Program-made: the position numbers and the translations under genes
Notes under the pieces: model-generated
What the model was told of the DNA's origin: nothing
Seen by the model: the letters and a program-made list of their open reading frames with translations, nothing else
Database searches by the model: none
Assembly (NCBI RefSeq): GCF_042682915.1
Contig: NZ_JBHUIW010000017.1
Location: forward strand, 62,001-126,000
DNA: 64,000 bases
Origin: Rhodoplanes azumiensis
GTDB taxonomy: Bacteria; Pseudomonadota; Alphaproteobacteria; Rhizobiales; Xanthobacteraceae
Direction: 5' to 3'
Part shown: piece by piece, positions 1-10,657 of the stretch
Layout: each line of letters begins with the position of its first letter
How positions within the stretch are numbered: the stretch's first letter is position 1

Positions 1-674
1 TTGCCGAGTCCGGCGACCTTCGCCCCGCTCATCGGCGAGGGCTGACCGGTGCCGGGCGCCAGCACGACGACGGTCGTGCCCGTCTTCACCCGGCTGTACA
101 GGTCGATGACGTCCTCGTTGGTCATCCGGATGCAGCCGGACGAGATCGCCGAGCCGATGTATTCCGGCTGGTTGGTGCCGTGGATGCGGTACAGCGTGTC
201 CTTGCCGTTCGCATAGAGATAGAGGGCGCGGGCGCCGAGCGGGTTGGCCGGACCCCCCGGAACATGGGCCGGCAGGCCTTCGATGCGCTTGTGAATGTCC
301 GGGGTCGGCGTCCAATTCGGCCACTCGGCCATGTTGCCGACCTTGGCGATGCCGGAGAAGGCGAGCGCCTCCTCGCCGACCGTCACGCCGTAGCGGATCG
401 CCTTACGGTTCGGCAGCACGAAGTAGAGGAAGCGCGCGTCGGAATCGACCACGATGGTGCCGGGCGCCTCGTTGCGGTGATAGTCGACGATATGCCGCTG
501 GTACGGCGCCGGGATCGACGCCTTCTGGTACGGCGCCCGCGCGAGAAGCTCGCGATCGCGCGGCTTGAGGCTCGCCTCCGGCGCCGGCTCCGGCGTCGCG
601 GCCGTCACGCACGCGCCGAGAGACAGCCCCGCAAGGACAACCACGATCGCCTTCGGAATCATCGCCGGCCCCAT
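1..674 (-). CDS. L,D-transpeptidase (YkuD family), 3' end outside window
   Basis: Peptidoglycan cross-linking enzyme of the ErfK/YbiS/YcfS group, acting in the periplasm on meso-DAP residues. The translation carries the YkuD signature: an HGTNQP stretch followed by SSGCIRM, whose Cys is the expected nucleophile. The N-terminus is a lipoprotein-type signal (hydrophobic stretch ending LGAC), so it is probably outer-membrane or periplasm anchored. Start chosen at the ATG at 674 because AGGA lies five bases upstream; ATGs at 701 and 662 are in frame. The reading frame is still open at base 1, so the C-terminus is missing. The family is certain; which paralogue is unknown. Confidence 0.9.
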   Translation of the reverse strand, partial: MGPAMIPKAIVVVLAGLSLGACVTAATPEPAPEASLKPRDRELLARAPYQKASIPAPYQRHIVDYHRNEAPGTIVVDSDARFLYFVLPNRKAIRYGVTVGEEALAFSGIAKVGNMAEWPNWTPTPDIHKRIEGLPAHVPGGPANPLGARALYLYANGKDTLYRIHGTNQPEYIGSAISSGCIRMTNEDVIDLYSRVKTGTTVVVLAPGTGQPSPMSGAKVAGLG

Positions 675-701
675 CCCGTTCCTGTATTTCGGTCGACTCA
701 T

Positions 702-1103
702 GGTGTAACGAAATCCGCCCGGTCGTTCCAGGCTATGGCGCACCGGCGTGGCAAGAACGCCCGTGGCTGTTGCGGTTTTGCCGCACATTCCTGGAACTTG
801 GCGAAAATACGGCGCGTCCTCCGGGCTTTGCCGGAGGCTTGGCATGATTTCGGAAGCTGCCAGCATTCCAGGATTATCATGCCGGACCTTTTACGGCTCC
901 TTTAACATGTGAGCGCTCAACTGGGGCCGACGGCGCGTCGCGAGACGGGCGAGCGGCTCGTGAGAGGACGGGCACCCGGCCCGTCGATCGGCACCGAATG
1001 GCCGCGCTCTCGGACGGTTTTCCACCCAAATCCGCCGAGGTCGGTCGCCATTTCCGGGGCGCCCCGGCCGAGGCCGCCGGGTGAGCCCCTCGAGGAGTTC
1101 GAC
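702..1103. other. Intergenic region with one hairpin, no gene
   Basis: About 400 bases between the divergent L,D-transpeptidase and a small plus-strand gene. It holds a 7-bp GC stem (CCTCCGG/CCGGAGG, about 819-841) without a T-run. No convincing reading frame or RNA gene was seen. It should contain both divergent promoters, but no consensus boxes are convincing by eye. Confidence 0.4.
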
Positions 1104-1295
1104 ATGACGAAGACTGCCCAAGAACAGGCTGCCGGCGCCATCGCCGACGCCGCCCACGACCAGCATTTCGCCCGCATCGGCATCGGCGCCGTCGCGGCGG
1201 CGGTGAACTGCCAGCATCTGCCGGAGCCGGCCAAGCTCGTCCACACCGCCGAGGACGACGAGTGCTGGGGCGGCCATCACGACTTCGCGGCCTGA
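1104..1295 (+). CDS. Small hypothetical protein, 63 aa
   Basis: Not recognised. The 63-residue product has a hydrophobic or Ala-rich middle (GIGAVAAAV) and an acidic, His/Cys-containing tail (DDECWGGHHDF). The start at 1104 is supported by a GAGGAG Shine-Dalgarno seven bases upstream. An in-frame upstream extension to 909 is GC-rich and lacks coding character. Composition matches the neighbours. It could be a small stress or regulatory protein; no function is assigned. Confidence 0.55.
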   Translation: MTKTAQEQAAGAIADAAHDQHFARIGIGAVAAAVNCQHLPEPAKLVHTAEDDECWGGHHDFAA

Positions 1296-1602
1296 CCGGT
1301 CGAGCCCGCCCCGAACGAGCCCGCGCCCCCCCGGGCGGCGCGGGCCGACGGCGACGCGCCGCCGCCTCTCCGCGCGGCCTGCTTCCCCCTTCCACCTCCT
1401 TCCTCCGCCTCCGGTTCTCGCCTGACGCGCCCCGGCCCGACGCGACTCGGCCGACGCGACTCGGCCGACGCGACCGTAGCCGGTCGCATCGGCGGCTCGG
1501 CCGAACCGCGGCGTCGCCGCCAAGGGGCTTGCGAAAAACGCCGAATAGGTCTCGATTAGGCCGAGCCGCTTCGGCGGAGTTCCTGGTCACCGCCGAGGCC
1601 CG
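1296..1602. other. Intergenic region with a 14-bp tandem repeat
   Basis: About 300 bases of very GC-rich DNA between the small gene and corA. At 1438-1474 a 14-bp unit (GACGCGACTCGGCC) is repeated about two and a half times. Nothing else was recognised; the corA promoter must lie here. Confidence 0.45.
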
Positions 1603-2574
1603 ATGCTCGTCGTCAAGCTTCCCACCGGCACGACGCTCGAGGGGCGTGTCATCGCGCCCGACGAGGACATTCCCGACTCGGCCGTGTGGATCGACCTCGT
1701 CTCGCCGGTGCCGCCCGAGGACAAGATGGTCGAGCGGGCCGTGGGGGTCTATGTCCCGACCCGCGAGGAGATGCAGGAGATCGAGCCGACCAGCCGGCTC
1801 TATGTCGAGAACGGCGCCCGCTACATGACGGCGACGTTGATGTGCCGCTCCGACTCCGACACCCCGACCACCACGGCCGTCACCTTCATCCTGGCCGGCC
1901 ATCGCCTCATCACGGTGCGCTACGACGAGCCGAAGCCGTTCAGCCTGGTCGCCAACAAGCTCGCCCGCCAGTGCTCGGCGACGATCTCGGGCGAGATCGT
2001 GCTGATGGAACTGCTCGACGCCATCATCGACCGCTCCGCCGACATTCTCGAGCGGATCGGCACCGAGGTCGACGCGGTGTCGCGCACCATCTTCCTGCCG
2101 GAGCGGCCGGGCGGACGCATCCGTAGTCAGGACATCCTGCGCGAGATCGGCCGCACCGGCGACCTCACCTCCAAGGCGCGCGAGTGCCTGGTCTCGATCG
2201 GCCGGCTGGTGCTCTATCTCGCCAACGAGGCGGACGGGCTGCGCTGGGCCAAGGATCAGCGCGCGACTCTGAAGGGCATGCAGCGCGACGTCCAGTCCTT
2301 GTCCGACCACGCCACATATCTGGCCAACAAGATCACGTTCCTGCTCGACGCCATGGTGGGGGTCGTCACCATCGAGCAGAACAACATCATCAAGATCTTC
2401 TCGGTCGCCGCCGTGGTGCTGATGCCGCCGACGCTGGTCGCGTCGATCTACGGCATGAACTTCAAGCATATGCCGGAGCTCGACTTCCCCTACGGCTATC
2501 CGATGGCGTTGGTCCTGATGGTGGTCGCGGCAGTCGTGCCCTACGTGTTTTTCAAGCTGAAGAAATGGCTGTGA
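1603..2574 (+). CDS. corA: CorA-family magnesium/divalent cation transporter
   Basis: Inner-membrane channel for Mg2+ (or Zn2+/Co2+) uptake, pentameric in the family. The protein is 323 residues: a long cytoplasmic, helix-rich N-terminal domain, then two C-terminal membrane segments. The diagnostic YGMN motif lies at residues 283-286 between the two TMs, and the protein ends with the basic tail KLKKWL. Length is normal for the family. It stands alone upstream of pckG on the same strand. Family assignment is certain; the ion transported cannot be told from sequence, and ZntB-like members look similar. Confidence 0.93.
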   Translation: MLVVKLPTGTTLEGRVIAPDEDIPDSAVWIDLVSPVPPEDKMVERAVGVYVPTREEMQEIEPTSRLYVENGARYMTATLMCRSDSDTPTTTAVTFILAGHRLITVRYDEPKPFSLVANKLARQCSATISGEIVLMELLDAIIDRSADILERIGTEVDAVSRTIFLPERPGGRIRSQDILREIGRTGDLTSKARECLVSIGRLVLYLANEADGLRWAKDQRATLKGMQRDVQSLSDHATYLANKITFLLDAMVGVVTIEQNNIIKIFSVAAVVLMPPTLVASIYGMNFKHMPELDFPYGYPMALVLMVVAAVVPYVFFKLKKWL

Positions 2575-2742
2575 CGCGACCTGCCGCACCGTCGGGAGAC
2601 ACCCGCCGGAATCGGCCGGTGCGTCCGCCGCCGAGATGCAATTGCGGGAATTTACCTATGCGATGCGCGCTCGCCCGCATGGCGAGTGTTCCGTGAAGCT
2701 GCTATAGCCCACCCGATCGACACCTGGAGCGGACCGAGGGAC

Positions 2743-4602
2743 ATGTTGGCGACCACGAAGATTCCCCCCCATGTGAAAAGCGAGCGCCTGAAGGCCTGGG
2801 TGACCGAGATGATCGCCTTGTGCAAGCCGGCGGACGTGCACTGGTGCGACGGGTCTCAGGAGGAGTACGACGATCTCTGCGAGCAGCTCGTCCAGGCCGG
2901 CACCTTCAAGCGCCTGAACCCGGCCAAGCGTCCGGGTTCCTACCTCGCCTTCTCCGACCCGAGCGACGTCGCCCGCGTCGAGGACCGCACCTACATCTGC
3001 AGCCTCAAGAAGGAGGACGCCGGGCCGACCAACAACTGGGTCGACCCCAAGGAGATGAAGGCGACGATGACGAAGCTGTACGACGGCTGCATGGCCGGTC
3101 GCACGCTCTACGTCATCCCGTTCTCGATGGGGCCGATCGGCTCGGACATCTCTTACATCGGGTACGAGATCACCGACTCGGCCTATGTCGTCACCAACAT
3201 GAAGCTGATGACGCGCATGGGCCGCGCCGTCGACGAGGCGCTCGGCGACTCGGACGTCTTCGTGCCGTGCCTGCATTCGGTCGGCGCGCCGCTCGCCCCC
3301 GGCCAGCAGGACGTCGCGTGGCCGTGCAATCCGACCGTGAAGTACATCGTGCACTTCCCGGAGGAGCGGCTGATCTGGTCCTACGGCTCCGGCTACGGCG
3401 GCAACGCGCTGCTCGGCAAGAAGTGCCTCGCGCTGCGCATCGCCTCGGTGCTCGGTCGCGACGAGGGCTGGATGGCCGAGCACATGCTCATTCTCGGCGT
3501 CACCGACCCGAAGGGCCGCAAGACCTACGTGGCGGCGGCGTTCCCGAGCGCCTGCGGCAAGACCAACTTCGCCATGCTGATCCCGCCCAAGGAGATCGAG
3601 GGCTGGAAGGTCTCGACCATCGGCGACGACATCGCCTGGCTGAAGCCCGGCTCCGACGGCAAGCTCTACGCCATCAATCCGGAGGCCGGCTATTTCGGCG
3701 TCGCGCCGGGGACGAACTACAAGACCAATCCCAATGCGATGCGGACCATCGAGAAGAACACCATCTTCACCAACGTCGCGCTGACCGACGATGGCGACGT
3801 GTGGTGGGAGGGCATGGACGGTGATCCGCCCGCGCACGCGATCGACTGGCAGGGCAAGGACTGGACGCCGGACTGCGGCCGCAAGGCGGCGCATCCGAAC
3901 AGCCGCTTCACCGTGCACGCCTCGCAGAACCCGGCGATCGATCCGGAGTACGAGAACCCGAAGGGCGTGCCGATCTCGGCGCTGATCTTCGGCGGCCGCC
4001 GCTCGACCGTGACGCCGCTCGTCTACCAGTCGCTGTCGTGGGCGTTCGGCGTCTATGCCGCCGCCACAATGGGCTCGGAGATGACGGCCGCCGCCTTCGG
4101 CAATATCGGCGAGGTGCGCCGCGACCCGATGGCGATGATCCCGTTCTGCGGCTACCACATGGGGAGCTACTTCAACCACTGGCTCGACATGGGCCGCAAG
4201 TTCCCGATCCCGCCGCGCATCTTCAACGTCAACTGGTTCCGCAAGGACAAGGACGGCAAGTTCCTGTGGCCGGGCTACGGCGAGAACATGCGCATCCTGA
4301 AGTGGATCGTCGAGCGCTCGAACGGCAGCGCGCGGGCGGTCGAGAGCCCGCTCGGCTACACCCCGACCTACGACGACATCGACTGGCGCGGCAGCGACTT
4401 CACCCACGAGCAGTTCGAGGAGGTGATGTCGGTCGACCGGGCCGAGTGGATGAAGGAGATCCTCAGCCACGAGGAGCTGTTCATCAAGCTGTTCGACCGC
4501 CTGCCGAAGGAGTTGCTCGCCGTGCGCGACCTGATCCTCTCCGGCCTCTATCGCTCGCCGAACCGCTGGCTGCCGCCGGACTACGGCACGATCAACAGCT
4601 GA
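2743..4602 (+). CDS. pckG: Phosphoenolpyruvate carboxykinase (GTP)
   Basis: Converts oxaloacetate and GTP to phosphoenolpyruvate, GDP and CO2, the entry to gluconeogenesis from organic acids. It is of the GTP-dependent class: 619 residues with the P-loop/hyperreactive-Cys motif FPSACGKTN around residue 267-275. The ATP-class consensus is absent. The start at 2743 gives the standard family N-terminus; an ATG at 2686 would add 19 unlikely residues. A strong terminator follows at 4628, so the gene is monocistronic. Many alphaproteobacteria use the unrelated ATP enzyme, so the GTP type is mildly unusual. Identification is very secure. Confidence 0.97.
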   Translation: MLATTKIPPHVKSERLKAWVTEMIALCKPADVHWCDGSQEEYDDLCEQLVQAGTFKRLNPAKRPGSYLAFSDPSDVARVEDRTYICSLKKEDAGPTNNWVDPKEMKATMTKLYDGCMAGRTLYVIPFSMGPIGSDISYIGYEITDSAYVVTNMKLMTRMGRAVDEALGDSDVFVPCLHSVGAPLAPGQQDVAWPCNPTVKYIVHFPEERLIWSYGSGYGGNALLGKKCLALRIASVLGRDEGWMAEHMLILGVTDPKGRKTYVAAAFPSACGKTNFAMLIPPKEIEGWKVSTIGDDIAWLKPGSDGKLYAINPEAGYFGVAPGTNYKTNPNAMRTIEKNTIFTNVALTDDGDVWWEGMDGDPPAHAIDWQGKDWTPDCGRKAAHPNSRFTVHASQNPAIDPEYENPKGVPISALIFGGRRSTVTPLVYQSLSWAFGVYAAATMGSEMTAAAFGNIGEVRRDPMAMIPFCGYHMGSYFNHWLDMGRKFPIPPRIFNVNWFRKDKDGKFLWPGYGENMRILKWIVERSNGSARAVESPLGYTPTYDDIDWRGSDFTHEQFEEVMSVDRAEWMKEILSHEELFIKLFDRLPKELLAVRDLILSGLYRSPNRWLPPDYGTINS

Positions 4603-4627
4603 TCTTTCTCGCGTCGCCGCGAGACGC

Positions 4628-4659
4628 GACGGCCGGGCGAGAGCCCGGCCGTCTTTTTT
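4628..4659 (+). terminator. Rho-independent terminator after pckG
   Basis: A perfect 11-bp GC-rich stem (GACGGCCGGGC/GCCCGGCCGTC) with a four-base loop, followed directly by six T residues and lying 25 bases after the pckG stop codon. Confidence 0.93.
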
Positions 4660-4680
4660 CGGGACGACTTTGCATGAGAA

Positions 4681-4807
4681 GTCATCCCGGGGCGCGGACC
4701 CGGAGGTCCGCGAGCCCGGGATCCGATCCCTGGTGTCTGCGGCTCACGAGAGCTCGGGGGTGCGGGTTCCGCCTTCGCCGCTTCGCGGCGACCCGGAACG
4801 ATGGGGG
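4681..4807. repeat. Dispersed intergenic palindromic repeat, copy 1
   Basis: Starts TCATCCCGGGGCGCGGACCC, then GGTCCGCGAGCCCGGGATCC, a variable middle, and closes with a GGTTCC...CCGGAACGA half. This forms nested hairpins. The same architecture recurs at about 13906, 24760, 46753 and 56250, always between genes and usually at gene 3' ends. Such mobile-looking repeats are common in Rhizobiales genomes. Confidence 0.75.
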
Positions 4808-4929
4808 ACTGGGCCGCGCTCTTCCGCTTCGCTCCCCCGCACCAATGTCCCGATTGGTCGCTCGCCGGGTCTTTCACCCGGCCTCTCGCTCGGGCTAGGA
4901 TCGCGGCCCATCCTGCGAGAGTCCTCCCG

Positions 4930-6429
<1,500 letters not shown>

Positions 6430-6462
6430 GGACGACGTTGGGGTGAGACGAGGGCGCGCTGC

Positions 6463-7013
6463 TCATCCGAACAGCGCGCCGACGTCGATTTCGATTTCGG
6501 GCGGATCGAGCCGCAGCGCGTCGTCGCGGGCGATCCTGGTCGCAACGGTGTCGCCGTCGCTTCGGGCGTGATGGACGACGATCCGGTTGTCCGGATCGAC
6601 GATCAGATAGTGCCGCACGCTGGCGAGGCGGAAGTAGCCGAGGAACTTGTCGCGCAAATCGGTGAGCGCGTTGCCGGGGGAGCGCACCTCGACGACGATC
6701 ACCGGGCTTTCCAGCACCACGGCGTCACGCGCGCGACCGGCTCGCCACAGATCACCATCGCATCGGGTTGGAACAGCGTCCGCTCGTCGATCCGCACCGC
6801 GGCGCTGTCGAGCACGAAGCGGCATGGCACGCCCGCGGTTCCGATCGCCGCGTCGAGGGCGCGGGCGAGCCGGTACTTGGTGTCGCCGTGGATCACCCGC
6901 TCGGGCGACATCGCGACCGGCACACCGTCGTGCAACTCGAACGACCCGGGACGCCGATCGGCCCAGGCGAGGAACTCCTCCACGGTCATGCTCGTCTCGC
7001 GCAGCGCGGTCAT
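6463..7013 (-). pseudogene. Uma2/DUF820-type restriction-endonuclease-fold protein, frameshifted
   Basis: Two adjacent frames together give a complete Uma2-family protein. From the ATG at 7013 the first frame runs through MTVEEFLAWADRRPGSFELH and a conserved PDAMVICGEPVAR near 6735. The second frame continues with DAVVLESPVIVVEVRSPGN through HYLIVDPDNRIVVHH to the stop at 6463. The break falls in a GCGCGCG run near 6728-6738, where removing two bases (or adding one) restores the frame. This is either a genuine pseudogene or a sequencing error. Family function is poorly known (PD-(D/E)XK-like fold). Confidence 0.8.
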
Positions 7014-7072
7014 GAGCGGATGATAGGGGGCATCCGGGCCGCGATCAACGCGACCCTCGCGCCCGGCTCGCC

Positions 7073-7822
7073 TCAGACGTGCTGGCCGCCGTTGATGTGG
7101 ATCTCGGCGCCGTTCACGTAGGACGAGGTCTCGGTGCACAGCACGTAGATGATCTTCGCCACCTCGTCGGTGGTGCCGAGCCGCTGCATCGGGATCTGCG
7201 CCACGATCTTGTCGGTGCCGGGCGAGAGGATCGCCGTGTCGATCTCGCCCGGCGCGATGGCGTTCACGCGGATGCCGACCCTGCCGAAGTCCGACGCCAT
7301 CTCGCGGGTGAGCGCGGCGAGCGCCGCCTTCGAGGTCGCGTAGGCCGAGCCGGCGAACGGATGCACGCGCGAGCCGGCGATCGAGGTGACGTTGACGACC
7401 GAGCCCTTGGTCGCCTTCAGCTCGTCGATCAGGCCGCGGGCCAGCATGATCGGTGCGAAGAAGTTGATCTGGAATACCTGCTGCCAGGTCTCCAGCGGGG
7501 TCTCGATCGAGCCGAGACGGTGCCCCTCCTCGTCCTTGGGCGAAATGCCGGCATTGTTGACCAGCGCGTGCAGCTCGCCGTCGAGCCGCTCCTTGATCTC
7601 GGCGATCGCCTCGCGGGTCGAGGCCGGATCGGCGAGGTCGACCTGGATGTGGTCCTCCGGGCCGCTCGCCCACGGGCAGTTCTCCGGGAAGGCGTGGCGC
7701 GAGCAGGTGATGACCCGCCAGCCGGCGGCCGAGAAGCGCTTCACGGTGGCGTGCCCGATGCCGCGGCTCGCGCCGGTGAGCAGAAGCGTGCGGCGCGGCT
7801 GGTTGCTGATCGGCGTGGTCAT
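7073..7822 (-). CDS. Short-chain dehydrogenase/reductase
   Basis: NAD(P)-dependent oxidoreductase of the classical SDR family, 249 residues. The cofactor motif TGASRGIG sits near the N-terminus, followed by NNAG and the catalytic YATSK (Tyr-x3-Lys). It ends with the usual VNGAEIHINGG segment. It lies just upstream of the frameshifted Uma2-type gene and downstream of pdxH on the same strand. Substrate cannot be inferred from sequence or neighbours. Confidence 0.88.
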   Translation of the reverse strand: MTTPISNQPRRTLLLTGASRGIGHATVKRFSAAGWRVITCSRHAFPENCPWASGPEDHIQVDLADPASTREAIAEIKERLDGELHALVNNAGISPKDEEGHRLGSIETPLETWQQVFQINFFAPIMLARGLIDELKATKGSVVNVTSIAGSRVHPFAGSAYATSKAALAALTREMASDFGRVGIRVNAIAPGEIDTAILSPGTDKIVAQIPMQRLGTTDEVAKIIYVLCTETSSYVNGAEIHINGGQHV

Positions 7823-7903
7823 GGGCGGCCTCCGGTCGACGGGTCGATGCGTCGGGTCAATGGCAAGGTGGTGAAAAGGATCAGGCGCAAGATCGAGACG
7901 AGA

Positions 7904-8545
7904 TCAGGGATAGAGGCGGAACTTGGTCCACGGGGCACTCGGCCGCTCGCGCTTGAACACGATCCGGTCGTGCAGGCGGAACGGCCGGTCCTGCCAGAAC
8001 TCGATCGACAGGGGCGCGATCCGGTAGCCGACCCAGGTCGGCGGCCGCGGCACGCTGCCGATCGCGTACTTGGCCGTGTAATAGGCGACCGACTTCTCGA
8101 AGGCCAGCCGGCTCTCCAGCGGGCTCGACTGCTTGCTGGCCCAGGCGCCGATCTTCGATTGGCGCGGCCGGCTGTCGAAATAGGCGTCGGCCTCGGCGTC
8201 GGAAACCAGCGAGACCGGGCCGCGCAGCCGCACCTGGCGCTGCAGCGACTTCCAGTGGAACACCGCGGCGGCGGACGGGTTGGCGGCGATCTCCTGGCCC
8301 TTCTGGCTGGTCTGGTGCGTGTAGAAGACGAAGCCGCGCTCGTCGACGCCCTTGAGCAGCACCATCCGGACGTTCGGCATGCCACCGGCGTCCGCCGTGG
8401 CGATCGCCATGGCGTTCGGATCGGCCGGCTCGCTCCTGCGCGCCTCCTCGAACCACGCGTCGAACAACACGAAGGGCGCGTCGGATTCGGTGAAATCACC
8501 AGACGTTAACCGGCTCGGTTGTTCAATCGGAGTTGTATCGGACAT
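7904..8545 (-). CDS. pdxH: Pyridoxamine/pyridoxine 5'-phosphate oxidase
   Basis: FMN-dependent enzyme of vitamin B6 synthesis and salvage, oxidising PNP or PMP to pyridoxal 5'-phosphate. The 213-residue protein has the family blocks PNVRMVLLKG, GFVFYTH, FHWKSLQRQVR and SRPRQSKIGAWAS, and ends with RFRLYP. The start is the ATG at 8545, as in other family members; an ATG at 8557 is four codons further upstream. It is divergent from the lipoprotein gene at 8561, with their 5' ends almost touching. Confidence 0.95.
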   Translation of the reverse strand: MSDTTPIEQPSRLTSGDFTESDAPFVLFDAWFEEARRSEPADPNAMAIATADAGGMPNVRMVLLKGVDERGFVFYTHQTSQKGQEIAANPSAAAVFHWKSLQRQVRLRGPVSLVSDAEADAYFDSRPRQSKIGAWASKQSSPLESRLAFEKSVAYYTAKYAIGSVPRPPTWVGYRIAPLSIEFWQDRPFRLHDRIVFKRERPSAPWTKFRLYP

Positions 8546-8560
8546 GGTTCGGAGCACCTC

Positions 8561-9124
8561 TTGGCAATCGATCCGCCGGCTCTTGCGGTCGGGTCCGGGC
8601 CTTATAGGCCCGGCGGTCGCGGTCGCCTACGCCGCCGTGGTGGTGGCCGCCACCGCCGTGGCGTATGGGCCGTCGGGCTCGCCGTCGCCGTGCTGACGGG
8701 GGTGCTCGGCGGCGGCTGTGCTTATCAATTGGGGTCGCTCGGCGGGAAAGACGAGGACTCCTCGCTCGCCGCCACCGGGGCGCTCGGCGCCCGCGCCGCG
8801 GCCGGCCACGTCGGTTCGGCCGGAACGCCGGCCGAGGCGGCGCTGCCCGGCGAGGCCGACCTCGCCGTCGCCCGCACGGCGATCGCCGAGGCGCTCGGCA
8901 AGAGCGGCACCACGGCGAGCGCGTCCTGGGAGAATCCGACGACCGGCGCCCGCGGCACCGTCACGCCGATCACCTCGGCCTACAAGGAGGACGGGCGAAC
9001 CTGCCGCGACTTCCTGGCGAGCCATGTCCGCGACGGCGCCGAGACCTGGCTCGAGGGCGGTGCCTGCCGGGTGGGCCTCGGCCGCTGGGAGGTGAAGCGG
9101 CTCAAGCCCTGGAAGCGGGCCTGA
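8561..9124 (+). CDS. RT0821/Lpp0805-type surface lipoprotein
   Basis: Predicted outer-membrane or surface lipoprotein. A hydrophobic segment (AVGLAVAVLTGVLGGGC) ends in a lipobox Cys. The C-terminal half matches the 17-kDa antigen-like domain seen in these proteins: SWENPTTGARGTVTP, GRTCRDF and a final GRWEVKRL. The start is uncertain. A TTG at 8561 has GGAG upstream, while an ATG at 8519 would lie inside pdxH. The Arg-rich leader before the hydrophobic segment fits a signal peptide n-region. It lies between pdxH and a J-domain gene, a common alphaproteobacterial order. Confidence 0.75.
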   Translation: MAIDPPALAVGSGPYRPGGRGRLRRRGGGRHRRGVWAVGLAVAVLTGVLGGGCAYQLGSLGGKDEDSSLAATGALGARAAAGHVGSAGTPAEAALPGEADLAVARTAIAEALGKSGTTASASWENPTTGARGTVTPITSAYKEDGRTCRDFLASHVRDGAETWLEGGACRVGLGRWEVKRLKPWKRA

Positions 9125-9289
9125 GCCGCGGGCCGATCGGCGCCGTCGTCCATCCCCGATCTCCGCCTGCGATCTTTGCGCCGAACCGCCCGCAGGCCGA
9201 CCGGCTCGCGTTGCGAAATCGGGCGATTCCCCCCACATTGATCCGTGAACGGGTGAATCACCCGACCTGCGTTTCGGAGTTTTCAGAGC

Positions 9290-10297
9290 ATGCGCAACCC
9301 CTACGAGGTTCTCGGGGTGCCGCGGACCGCGGACGCGGCCGCGATCAAGAGCGCGTTCCGCAAGCTCGCCAAGAAGCTGCACCCCGACGCCAACCAGGAC
9401 GACCCGAAGAGCGCCAAGCGCTTCGCCGAGGTCAACCAAGCCTACGAGATCATCGGCGACGAGAAGAAGCGCAAGGCGTTCGACCGCGGCGAGATCGACG
9501 CCGAAGGCAAGCCGCGCTTCCACGGGTTCGAGGGCTTCGGCGCCCATCCCGGCGCCGGCGCCGCCGGCGGCGGCCCGGGCGGCGCCCATTTCGAGAACTT
9601 CTCGTTCGGGCCGGAGGGTTTTCGGCGCGCCGGCGGCGGCGCGGGGGCGCGCGGCTTCGGTGGCGGCTTCGAGGACATTCTCAAGGACGTGTTCGGCGCG
9701 GCCGCGGCGAGCCAAGGCGGCCGCCGCACCGGCTTCGGCGGGATGCCGTTCGAGGCCGAGGATCTGCACCAGCCGGCCGGCCGCGACGTCGAGGCCGCCG
9801 TCACCATCACGCTGGCCGAGGCGGCCAAGGGCGGCACCCGGCGCGTCCACCTGCCGACCGGCAAGGAGGTCGAGGTCAAGATCCCGGCCGGGCTCGCCGA
9901 CGGCCAGCAGATTCGCCTGAAGGGGCAGGGGCTTCCCGGCCCCGGCGCGGTCGGCGACGCGCTCGTCACCGTGACCATCGCGCCGCATCCGCTGTTCGAC
10001 CGCGACGGCGCCAATCTGCGCCTCGACCTGCCCGTGACGCTCTACGAGGCGGTGCTCGGCGGCAAGGTGCGGGTGCCGACGCTGGACGGCGCCGTCGAGC
10101 TGAACATCCCGGCCGGCACGTCGAGCGGCCGCACCTTCCGGCTCAAGGGCAAGGGTCTGCCCGCCAAGGGGGCCACCGGCGATCTCCTGGTCGGCGTCCG
10201 CATCGTGCTGCCCAAGGAGCATGACATCGAGCTCGACGAGCTGATGCGCCACTGGCGCGACGCCAAGCCCTACGACCCCCGCCGCGACATGGAGTGA
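9290..10297 (+). CDS. J-domain co-chaperone (DnaJ C-terminal type, CbpA-like)
   Basis: Hsp40-type partner of DnaK in the cytoplasm. J-domain at residues 3-65 with HPD at 31-33, then a Gly/Phe-rich linker (about 80-150), then the two beta-barrel substrate-binding domains (from about residue 165). The Cys4 zinc repeats of true DnaJ are absent, making it a CbpA-class protein of 335 residues. Start at 9290. It is upstream of fabI across a 360-base gap. Confidence 0.93.
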   Translation: MRNPYEVLGVPRTADAAAIKSAFRKLAKKLHPDANQDDPKSAKRFAEVNQAYEIIGDEKKRKAFDRGEIDAEGKPRFHGFEGFGAHPGAGAAGGGPGGAHFENFSFGPEGFRRAGGGAGARGFGGGFEDILKDVFGAAAASQGGRRTGFGGMPFEAEDLHQPAGRDVEAAVTITLAEAAKGGTRRVHLPTGKEVEVKIPAGLADGQQIRLKGQGLPGPGAVGDALVTVTIAPHPLFDRDGANLRLDLPVTLYEAVLGGKVRVPTLDGAVELNIPAGTSSGRTFRLKGKGLPAKGATGDLLVGVRIVLPKEHDIELDELMRHWRDAKPYDPRRDME

Positions 10298-10657
10298 GCC
10301 GGGCGGACGGGACCATTCGCGGGCGAGCCGCGCCGCGCCAGAGTGGCTTCGTCCGAGACGCGCTTCCGAGCCCCGAGATCGTCGCACGCCGGTTTCCGGA
10401 ACGCTCGGTGCCCTGCGGAGTGGCCGCCCCAGGACGGTGAAAACGTTTCCATCGTAGGTGGTTGAGCCCGGTTTCCGCGCCGCGACGGAGACGGTGTGGG
10501 CGATCCGCGCGCCACCGCGGCATCGCCCGGGGGGTGATGCTCCCGTCGCACATCCGACCAATGGCGCGCCGTGCTTGCGTCCGCCCCGCCTTGCCGCGGC
10601 CCGGCCCGGCGTGCCATAGGTGCGGCCGCGCCGGTCACGGCGGTTCAGAGGATCATC
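10298..10657. other. Intergenic region, no gene seen
   Basis: About 360 bases between the J-domain gene and fabI. No supported reading frame, RNA or strong hairpin with T-run was found. fabA and fabB, often placed before fabI in related genomes, are not here. Confidence 0.4.
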
